NCBI GenBank assembly: GCA_937952095.1
Contig: CALFYG010000270.1
Location: forward strand, 1 to 6,233
Length of the DNA: 6,233 nt
Source of the DNA: an uncultured Micrococcales bacterium
Lineage (GTDB): Bacteria > Actinomycetota > Actinomycetes > S36-B12 > UBA10799
Reading direction: 5' to 3'
Shown here: in pieces, positions 1 through 4,799 of the stretch
Layout: the number at the start of each line of letters is the position of its first letter
Position numbering within the stretch: the first letter of the stretch is position 1
Notes under the pieces: generated by a model
Told to the model about the DNA's origin: nothing
The model's database searches: none
Seen by the model: only the letters and a program-made list of their open reading frames with translations
Program-made: the position numbers and the translations under genes

Positions 1-149
1 TCCTGCAAGCCGTCGGCCAGGTAGAACCGGAGATCCGCCACCGTCGGCGACGTCAGCCCGTTCGCCGTCAGATGCGCCTGCAAACGCGTCGGCACCTCGG
101 CCTCGAGATAGGTGCGGATCGCCTCGCGGATGTACTCGTGACCCTTCAT
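1..149 (-). CDS. Unassigned neck/tail protein, N-terminal fragment (3' end outside window)
   Basis: An ATG at 149-147 shares one base with the preceding stop (TGATG) and opens a frame that stays open to the left window edge, giving 49 complete codons. The peptide begins MKGHEYIREAIRTYLEAEVP and continues through an Ala/Leu-rich helix to VADLRFYLADGLQ at its visible end. I do not recognise a family motif in this fragment. By position, directly after a gpG/gp10-like gene and before the expected major tail protein, a tail terminator or another tail-top protein is the best guess, but this is inference from gene order only. There is no clear Shine-Dalgarno sequence, as expected for a coupled gene. 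The short spacing, unbroken frame and codon use like its neighbours make it very likely to be coding. Confidence 0.75.
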   Translation of the reverse strand, partial: MKGHEYIREAIRTYLEAEVPTRLQAHLTANGLTSPTVADLRFYLADGLQ

Positions 150-652
150 CAGTCGCCGTTCATCGCGCTCATGATGTGCTCTCGCAGAATGCCGAGCATC
201 TCTCGCTTCTCCTTGGCTGTCAGACGCGGAACGACTACGCGCTCCGGCACCTGCTTCGTGCCGCGCTTGTGGCCGACCGTGTTCAGCACGGCGACGTTCA
301 TCACGCGACGGTCGACCTTCGGCGCACCGAACGCGGCGCCCTGCTTGCTCGACCAGATCGGCCGGCGCTGGTTCACGCCCTCGCGCATGATGCCGGTCTG
401 CACCAGCGGCGACGCGTGCTCCTTCAACGTGGACGGCGCCATCGGCAGCCACTTGCCCGCGTTGTAGGTGTTGAACACCGTCTCTTGGCGCTTCTGGAAG
501 ATGGCGCCCATGTCGTTCCACGCGGGGCCGATGTCCGAGGCGGCGTTGGCGATCTCCTCGAAGCGGTCGATCACGTCGTCCATGCCGCGGACGATCGTGT
601 TACGTGTGCCGCGTTTCGTCTGAAGCGTGAACGACGGCGTGTTGATCGCCAT
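149..652 (-). CDS. Neck/tail-completion protein, Mu gpG / HK97 gp10-like
   Basis: This 167-residue protein has features of the phage virion-morphogenesis (gpG/P2 gpS) and HK97 gp10-like group, which act at the head-tail joint or finish the tail top. Supporting segments are an N-terminal amphipathic helix at about 25-60 (MDDVIDRFEEIANAASDIG and what follows), KWLPMAPSTL (67-76), which matches the family's W-x-P-L/M-x-x-S/T-L signature, PLVQTGIMREGV (82-93), which resembles its L-x-x-T/S-G-x-M/L-R/x turn, and VPERVVVPRLTAKEK (135-149) before the last helix, like the P-x-R-x-hydrophobic signature. The ATG at 652 overlaps the adaptor stop by one base, and only a weak AGGG lies upstream, so it depends on coupling. 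Its own stop shares one base with the next gene. Which ring it forms cannot be settled from sequence alone. Confidence 0.75.
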   Translation of the reverse strand: MAINTPSFTLQTKRGTRNTIVRGMDDVIDRFEEIANAASDIGPAWNDMGAIFQKRQETVFNTYNAGKWLPMAPSTLKEHASPLVQTGIMREGVNQRRPIWSSKQGAAFGAPKVDRRVMNVAVLNTVGHKRGTKQVPERVVVPRLTAKEKREMLGILREHIMSAMNGD

Positions 653-1029
653 CAGGCGAACCCTGGCGCGTACCGCATCTGCACGCTGACCAGCGTGCGG
701 CGGTCGGCCTCCGACATGATCTTCGACAGCATCTGCGGACTCGCCGTGTACGACATGCCCTCGGGGCCGCTGTAACTGGCGCGGTCTTCAGGGTTGGTGA
801 ACCACTGCGCCGCAATCCGCACCGCGATCGCCTTCACGATCAGCACGTCAGCGTCGGCGACCGTGTACTCGGTGCCGGTCACGTCGAAGCCGACCACATC
901 GCCGACCAGCGCCACCGCGAAGTCAACCGCCGCCTGCGCGCTGTCCTCATCCTTTGCCGCGATGGCGCGGTGCAGGTGCGTCTCCAGATCGGTGACCGTC
1001 AGCAGGCCGCCCTCAACGGGAATCGGCAT
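652..1029 (-). CDS. Head-tail connector (adaptor, HK97 gp6-like)
   Basis: This is a 125-residue, largely helical protein expected to form the ring that binds under the portal after packaging. The diagnostic segment is AAQWFTNPEDRASYSGPEGM (73-92), followed by MLSKIMSEADRRTL (100-113). The pattern W/Y-x-NP-x-x-R-x-SYSGPEG with a downstream helix is common in actinobacteriophage head-to-tail adaptors. Residues about 12-48 form the first helices (TVTDLETHLHRAI and AVDFAVALVGDVVG). The start at 1029 lies inside the end of the glycosyltransferase gene but has a perfect GGAGG (1040-1036) at a 6-nt spacing, so translation is probably initiated independently of coupling. The stop shares one base with the next start (TGATG). 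I am confident that it is a neck protein; the exact ring (adaptor rather than stopper) is inferred from order and motif. Confidence 0.82.
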   Translation of the reverse strand: MPIPVEGGLLTVTDLETHLHRAIAAKDEDSAQAAVDFAVALVGDVVGFDVTGTEYTVADADVLIVKAIAVRIAAQWFTNPEDRASYSGPEGMSYTASPQMLSKIMSEADRRTLVSVQMRYAPGFA

Positions 1030-1762
1030 CGCCGGCCTCCTTCGGTGGTTGCTGCGCCAAGAACATGTCCTCGGTCAGCAGGTTCGACTTGTGGTGACCG
1101 ACGCGAACGCCGGTGTGAACGAACAGGGGGTAGCCGAGCGCGGCCACCCGAAGGCAGAACGTCAGATCCTCACCGACCGGCTTGTCGCCGTTCTGCGTCT
1201 CCTGAAAGAACGGGAACGCCTCGTTGAAGTTCTTCTCGGCCATCTGCTGCAACACCTTGCGGTGGATCAGCAGGAACGCCGCCCCCGTTGCCGCACACTG
1301 CACCAGCGCGTCGCGCTCGTAGTCGCGGATACGCATCGTTGTCAGTTGGCCGTCGATCTGCGCGAACTGGTAGATCGTCGGGAACAACTCGCCCATGCTC
1401 ATTCCGAAGCACAGACCGCCGACCACCGGCCGCTCATTCGGGTCGGCGGCATCGAGCAGCACGTCGACCGCCGGCGGCGACCACTGCATGTCAGAGTCGA
1501 TCCACAGCAGCCAGTCGGCGTCGTTGCGTTCCAAGAACCGCTTCGTCACAGAGTTGCGCGCCTCAGACACGTTCGCGCTCGACCACTCCTGGTAGACGTT
1601 CGCGATCCGGCGCGGACGGTTGCCCATCGCCTCCTGCGCGAAGTCGTAGAACACCGTCGCCAGCAGCGACTCGGTGAAGTACGACGACACCTGGCCGGGG
1701 TGGATGTAGGCGATGGCGACGGTCTTGCGTGCCGCCTCGCGGGCACGGCGAGCCTGGCCCAT
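1013..1762 (-). CDS. GT-A fold glycosyltransferase, likely virion-modifying
   Basis: The 249-residue product matches a type of glycosyltransferase often encoded in the head regions of mycobacteriophages and related phages. After a short basic leader, TVAIAYIHPGQVSSYFTESL (14-33) gives the first beta strand and loop of the nucleotide-sugar fold. VSEARN (65-70) is the conserved A-R-N helix. WLLWIDSDMQW (84-94) contains the DxD-type metal and sugar-nucleotide site (D89-S-D91). RPVVGGLCFG (111-120) and CAATGAAFLLIHRKVL (156-171) form the acceptor-side strands. GEDLTFCLRVAALGYPLFVHTG (197-218) holds the catalytic-base-like E198/D199 pair, and HHK (223-225) is a possible metal ligand. No membrane segment is seen, so it is probably cytosolic. 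The start has AGAGGA 5 nt upstream. The stop lies 17 nt inside the adaptor gene. Some mycobacteriophages are known to glycosylate capsid or tail proteins, so the capsid protein upstream is a plausible acceptor. The donor sugar is unknown. Confidence 0.9.
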   Translation of the reverse strand: MGQARRAREAARKTVAIAYIHPGQVSSYFTESLLATVFYDFAQEAMGNRPRRIANVYQEWSSANVSEARNSVTKRFLERNDADWLLWIDSDMQWSPPAVDVLLDAADPNERPVVGGLCFGMSMGELFPTIYQFAQIDGQLTTMRIRDYERDALVQCAATGAAFLLIHRKVLQQMAEKNFNEAFPFFQETQNGDKPVGEDLTFCLRVAALGYPLFVHTGVRVGHHKSNLLTEDMFLAQQPPKEAGDADSR

Positions 1763-1768
1763 GACTGT

Positions 1769-1789
1769 CCTCTCGGTTGCCCTCTCGGT
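1769..1789 (-). repeat. Tandem 9-base repeat holding the glycosyltransferase ribosome site
   Basis: ACCGAGAGG occurs twice on the coding strand, at 1789-1781 and 1777-1769, separated by GCA. The copy nearer the gene, extended as AGAGGA, sits 5 nt before the ATG at 1762 and is the likely ribosome site; the other copy is 12 nt further upstream. It could be a simple duplication or a standby ribosome site. Confidence 0.45.
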
Positions 1790-1805
1790 GGCAGGTGGTG
1801 AAGGT

Positions 1806-1842
1806 GGCGGCCCCGGCGCCGAGAAGTAACACCGGGGCCGCC
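1806..1842 (-). terminator. 11-bp GC-rich hairpin between HNH and glycosyltransferase genes (possible attenuator)
   Basis: GGCGGCCCCGG (1806-1816) and CCGGGGCCGCC (1832-1842) are perfect reverse complements around a 15-nt loop. The hairpin lies in the largest non-coding gap of the window, 27 nt after the HNH stop and 43 nt before the glycosyltransferase start. Neither side has a run of T/U, so it is not a classic intrinsic terminator. U-less hairpin terminators have been proposed in high-GC actinobacteria, so partial termination below the capsid gene, or an RNA-processing or stability structure, is possible. The structure is clear; its role is not. Confidence 0.42.
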
Positions 1843-1869
1843 GTGGCGGTTGCTTAGACCGCCAGTCCG

Positions 1870-2688
1870 TCAGGGCGCCTCGACCGTGTAGCCGTAGCGC
1901 TCAAGTAGTTCCACCGCCCACGCGATCTTGTCCTCGACTCGCTGCCCTGCGGGCTGCGCCTTCGACCACAGTTCGAGATTCTCGGGGCGGTTGTCGAGTC
2001 GATCGCCGTTCTTGTGGTGGACGGTTTCGTCAGGCCACAGGAAGCGACCGAGCATCTGCTCCATCACCAGGCGGTGTTCGAGTTTGTTGGCGATGACGCG
2101 GTAGCCGGTCGGGGTGATCGACCCGTCACCGGGCCTGCCCCTGAGTGTTGTCACAGTTGGATCGCCGTACCGCCGGAATCGGTAGTAGTGCTGCGAGCAG
2201 TAACCGAGTGCCTGATGTGGCTTCTCGCATCCGTCAACCGAGCACTTAGGCGATTCGACTTCACCTGCTTTACGCGCTTTGCGCAGGTGCGACTGACAAA
2301 GCCCGTGTGACTTAGTCAGGTTCTCGCACCCGTCGATGGAGCATGGCGTGCCACCGAAGTCACCCGCCAGTTTGTGTCGCGAGTAGCAGGTACGGCAGTA
2401 CCCACGCGCCCCGTTCGGGTACCGATCGCAACCCTCTTCGATGCACGCCAAGTCCGTGGTGCGAGGTCGCTGCTTCTTCTCAAAGCGACACTCATCGTTG
2501 CAGTACTTGCGCGGCGTGCCATCTTCTGGCAACTCCTTGCCGCATCGCTTGCAGTAGCGCCGGCCGCGCTTGTGCAGCGCGTGGGCGCGTTGGTAGTGCT
2601 TGCTGCACAGTCCCTTGGCGATCGGTTTGCCGTCGCATTCGGGCTGCGAGCAGGTGAGTGGGGGCACAGATTCCGGCATGGTTTCCAT
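1870..2688 (-). CDS. Free-standing HNH endonuclease with tandem Cys/His zinc-module array
   Basis: This 272-residue protein is unrelated to virion structure. The C-terminal part holds an HNH_3-type nuclease core: H205 in LEHRLVMEQMLGR, then HHKNGDRLDNRPENLELW (224-241), with H224/H225, N233 and N237 as likely metal-binding and catalytic residues. The first 167 residues carry five Cys-rich modules. C13/C18/C28/H31, C116/C121/C131/H134 and C149/C154/C164/H167 share the spacing C-x4-C-x9-C-x2-H. C82/C87/C98/C101 is a four-Cys variant, and C46/C49/C63/C67 is C-x2-C-x13-C-x3-C. They probably bind zinc and contact DNA. Free-standing HNH genes in phage late operons usually act as homing-type nucleases, or sometimes as packaging cofactors; this position, not beside the terminase, favours the former. 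The start may be ATG 2688 or ATG 2679, both inside a hairpin. GC content looks modestly lower than in the structural genes, which fits a later insertion. Confidence 0.9.
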   Translation of the reverse strand: METMPESVPPLTCSQPECDGKPIAKGLCSKHYQRAHALHKRGRRYCKRCGKELPEDGTPRKYCNDECRFEKKQRPRTTDLACIEEGCDRYPNGARGYCRTCYSRHKLAGDFGGTPCSIDGCENLTKSHGLCQSHLRKARKAGEVESPKCSVDGCEKPHQALGYCSQHYYRFRRYGDPTVTTLRGRPGDGSITPTGYRVIANKLEHRLVMEQMLGRFLWPDETVHHKNGDRLDNRPENLELWSKAQPAGQRVEDKIAWAVELLERYGYTVEAP

Positions 2689-2697
2689 GCCCCCACT
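2657..2697 (-). promoter_or_regulatory. Competing hairpins over the HNH start codon (putative translational control element)
   Basis: Two inverted repeats overlap the start of the HNH gene. The inner one, GGCATGG-AAA-CCATGCC on the coding strand (2691-2675), is a perfect 7-bp stem with a 3-nt loop; it carries the ATG at 2688 in one arm and the ATG at 2679 in the other. The outer one pairs AGTGGGGGCA (2697-2688) with TGCCCCCACT (2666-2657), a perfect 10-bp stem with a 21-nt loop. Its 5' arm holds the only G-rich ribosome-site candidate (GTGGGGG) next to the start. They share GGCA, so they cannot both form fully. Either fold would hide start signals. An AGGTGAT match to the anti-Shine-Dalgarno region lies just upstream (around 2708-2702). 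The structures are seen in the sequence; regulation is inferred. Confidence 0.5.
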
Positions 2698-2727
2698 TTA
2701 TCACCTTTGTGACTCTGGGAGTTGACC

Positions 2728-4107
2728 TTAACTCTTCAGGAGTCGGAAGGCGTTCACGTCGGAGACGTCACCGCCGACCCGCTTGTAGGCGACCAGCCCG
2801 CGCTGACCGGTCGGGATACCCGAACCGTCAACCACGTTCGGGATGAACTCGACGTTCACACCGAGCCGGTCGTAGACGATGTACTGGGAGAAGTCACCCA
2901 GCACGGCGAGGATGTTGCCCGACGTGGTGGCGGACACCATCGTCGAGGACCGCTTCACCGGCAGGTCGAGCAGCGTGGAACCGTTGGTCATCTCGATCGC
3001 CTTCACGGCGCCGGTGCCGACCATCTGCTGCTCGATCGTGCGGTAGGTGGCCTTGTTCATCACCCAGGTGCTGCTGTCCTCGTAGCGGACGGGCAGCGCG
3101 TTGACCAGCGCCAGCGTGTCGGCGATCGACGCGCTGGAGAAGGTGCCACGGGTGGTGCAGGTCACCAGCGAACCGGCAGTGCCGGACACCGCGGTGATGA
3201 CGCCCTTCGGGGCGTTGGAACCGCTGCCGGTGACGAACGCCGCCGACTCCGCGAAGTCGATGCTCTCGGCGATCAGGCCGGGGAGCTGCGCCTGGAGGTT
3301 CGAGTCCTGGAAGATCTCGAACGAGGCGGTGACGTATGCGGTCAGCATCGCTGCGTCAACGGTCACGCCGCCGGTGGTGGGGCTGCCGTCGGTGAATGCC
3401 GACCCTTCAGCCTTCCACGCGGTGGTCACGTTGGACACGGTCACGCCGTTCCACTTGTCCTGCGTGCCGGTCACAACCCGAGCGATCTGACGGATCGGGT
3501 TCTTCGTGGCGTCGCCGGTGTGGATCAGCGTCGGGTCCAGCAGGAACGGCAGCGCGTAGCCACCGTTGGCGCTGGTCAGCGACATGCTGGCACGAACCGC
3601 AGCGGCCTCCTCGGCGGAGTACACCGGGGCGCCACCGCTGGCGAGGTAGGTGCGGAACGCCGACATGTACGCGGGCGACCCGTAGGCGAGCGCCATACGC
3701 GCAGCACCGGGGATGCTCTCGATCATGCGGGTGGCGTTCTCGCGGTGCTCGTCGCGAACGTGGAACGGGCCACGGTAGGAGGTCTCCTCCACCGCGGTCA
3801 GCGCACGCGCCTGCAAGTCCTCGTCAGAGGCGTGACGCACCTGCTCCAAGTTGTCGAACGGGCTGACCCGGCTCGACACCTGAAGGCTGCCCCACTTCTT
3901 GCGGGACTCGGCAACGCGCGCGGCGCGCTCCTGCTCGGCCTCGACCTCGGCGATGTCCTCGCGGACCTGCTTCAGCTCGGCGTCGAGCGCGTCCCAGCGG
4001 ACCTGCTCTTCATCGTTGAGGGAGCGTTCGCCCGCCTCACTGTCAATGCTGCGGAACTCGGCCTCGATCTCCTCGGCCCGCGCCCGCAGGATGTCGATGT
4101 TCTTCAT
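2728..4107 (-). CDS. Major capsid protein, HK97 fold with N-terminal delta (scaffold-like) domain
   Basis: This 459-residue protein would build the icosahedral shell. Residues 1-70 are rich in Glu/Arg/Ala heptads and form a predicted coiled coil, the delta domain that replaces a separate scaffolding protein in HK97-type phages. A linker at about 70-140 should contain the protease cut. The folded capsid domain follows. SLTSANGGYALPFLLDP (176-192) is the typical start of the HK97-fold N-arm, VTTAWKAEGS (227-236) lies in the E-loop region, GSGSNAPKGVI (294-304) is the family's G-x-G-x-x-x-P-x-G-I/V motif, and IPTGQRGLVAYKRVGGDV (431-448) is the C-terminal A-domain strand region. AAAGGAGAT (4121-4113) gives a strong ribosome site with GGAG 7 nt from the ATG, as expected for the most abundant virion protein. 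I could not assign the Lys/Asn pair used for covalent cross-linking in HK97. The gene is intact. Confidence 0.95.
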   Translation of the reverse strand: MKNIDILRARAEEIEAEFRSIDSEAGERSLNDEEQVRWDALDAELKQVREDIAEVEAEQERAARVAESRKKWGSLQVSSRVSPFDNLEQVRHASDEDLQARALTAVEETSYRGPFHVRDEHRENATRMIESIPGAARMALAYGSPAYMSAFRTYLASGGAPVYSAEEAAAVRASMSLTSANGGYALPFLLDPTLIHTGDATKNPIRQIARVVTGTQDKWNGVTVSNVTTAWKAEGSAFTDGSPTTGGVTVDAAMLTAYVTASFEIFQDSNLQAQLPGLIAESIDFAESAAFVTGSGSNAPKGVITAVSGTAGSLVTCTTRGTFSSASIADTLALVNALPVRYEDSSTWVMNKATYRTIEQQMVGTGAVKAIEMTNGSTLLDLPVKRSSTMVSATTSGNILAVLGDFSQYIVYDRLGVNVEFIPNVVDGSGIPTGQRGLVAYKRVGGDVSDVNAFRLLKS

Positions 4108-4799
4108 CGACGATCTCCTTTCAGGAGGGTGTTGGTGAGAATCACCGTGCGCCTTTGCGCCGGCGACAATCCCGAGTGGAGTGGCGCGGGGGCCGGGTCC
4201 GGGTCGGGGGCGGGCTGATCCGTGCGAACCCCGTCGGGTTCGGTGGTGTCAGCCTCGGCCACGACGACGAGATCGCCGTGGAGGTCTTCGGGTTCGATCG
4301 CACGCACACCTGCGACCAGGGCGCCCGCATAGGCGGGGAAGGTGACCACGGATGTCTCACGCAGTCCGGCCTTCGTACGCACCACCGGCTCGCCAACCTT
4401 GATCGGGTCGCCGGGGGCGGGGTCGATCGGGCGGAAGCCGATCGAGAAGGAGTCGAGCACGCCTTCGCGCAGCAGCTCCAGCACCTCGTCGCCCTTGGCG
4501 GTCTTCGCCACGCGGAACGCACCGAACAGGCCTGCGGCGTCGTCGCGCAACTCCACGGCGCGGCCGATCGGCTCGTCGTGCTGGTGCTGGTACAGGAACT
4601 TGACGCCGCGGAAGTCGCCGTTGCGGGCCTCGATGTCACGCTGGAACGCACCCGGCGCGAACATCTCCTCATAGGCGGGGCCACCGTCGGACACCCGCGC
4701 CACCGTGTTGTAGGGGACGAGGATGCCGTGGACGGTACGACCGCTGCCATCGGATCGGATCTCGATGTCGGCGACGAAGTCGCGGATCAGGTTACTCAT
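4104..4799 (-). CDS. HK97-type prohead (capsid maturation) protease
   Basis: This serine protease of the HK97 prohead protease family (peptidase family U35/S78) would be packaged in the prohead and would cleave the capsid protein's N-terminal delta domain and then itself. I chose the internal ATG at 4799 (MSNLIRDF) over the longer frame from 4853. It gives a 4-nt ATGA overlap with the portal stop and has AGGGAG (4814-4809) 9 nt upstream, and the family fold starts right after it. This gives 231 residues. Candidate catalytic residues are H74 (with H72) in QHQHDEPIGR, S119 in DSFSIGF and E148 in LRETSVVTFPA, matching the family's His-Ser-Glu/Asp arrangement. Residues about 186-210 form an Asp/Pro/Ala-rich low-complexity linker before a basic tail, probably the disposable or scaffold-binding end. 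The stop overlaps the capsid gene start (ATGA), which suits coupled expression. The exact catalytic assignment is inferred from motif position. Confidence 0.93.
   Translation of the reverse strand: MSNLIRDFVADIEIRSDGSGRTVHGILVPYNTVARVSDGGPAYEEMFAPGAFQRDIEARNGDFRGVKFLYQHQHDEPIGRAVELRDDAAGLFGAFRVAKTAKGDEVLELLREGVLDSFSIGFRPIDPAPGDPIKVGEPVVRTKAGLRETSVVTFPAYAGALVAGVRAIEPEDLHGDLVVVAEADTTEPDGVRTDQPAPDPDPAPAPLHSGLSPAQRRTVILTNTLLKGDRR
4113..4127 (-). promoter_or_regulatory. Strong capsid-gene ribosome site within a small hairpin
   Basis: On the coding strand AAAGGAGAT (4121-4113) is the strongest ribosome site in the window, with GGAG 7 nt before the capsid ATG at 4107. The same bases form a 5-bp stem, CTCCT-GAA-AGGAG (4127-4115). 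Because the site lies inside the end of the protease gene, ribosomes translating the protease would melt the hairpin, coupling capsid output to upstream translation while the strong site allows extra initiation. The coupling role is inferred. Confidence 0.5.
4188..4214 (+). other. Potential G-quadruplex run on the template strand of the protease gene
   Basis: Five runs of at least three G occur within 27 bases on the plus strand (4188-4192, 4195-4197, 4201-4203, 4206-4210, 4212-4214), with loops of 1-3 nt. They encode the Asp/Pro/Ala-rich linker of the protease on the opposite strand, so codon and amino-acid composition may explain them fully. The motif is in the transcribed strand, not in the mRNA. 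Confidence 0.4.

Noticed and set aside
794..1801. 335-codon open frame on the plus strand
   Set aside because: Antisense shadow of the adaptor and glycosyltransferase genes, both well supported by family motifs.
1854..1872. Remnant reading frame ending PDGLAV-stop just after the HNH gene
   Set aside because: Only a few codons are out of frame with the HNH gene and no homologous protein end is recognisable. A vestige of a disrupted gene cannot be supported.
2722..2727. TTGACC on the plus strand as a -35 box
   Set aside because: It would drive transcription antisense into the capsid gene, and no -10 element is visible at a 16-18 nt spacing.
2698..2730. Possible promoter for the HNH gene (GTGATAAAGT as a -10-like element on the minus strand)
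   Set aside because: TAAAGT fits a loose -10, but no convincing -35 lies at the right distance. The AGGTGAT there is equally explained as pairing with ribosomal RNA.
2712..2734. Short inverted repeats at the capsid stop codon (GAGTT/AACTC and ACTC/GAGT)
   Set aside because: Stems of only 4-5 bp, overlapping each other and with low GC; this is within chance expectation and no T tract follows.
2722..4218. 498-codon open frame on the plus strand
   Set aside because: It lies wholly antisense to the secure capsid and protease genes. Its protein is rich in Arg/Gly/His/Val with no domain, as expected from the complement of GC-biased codons.
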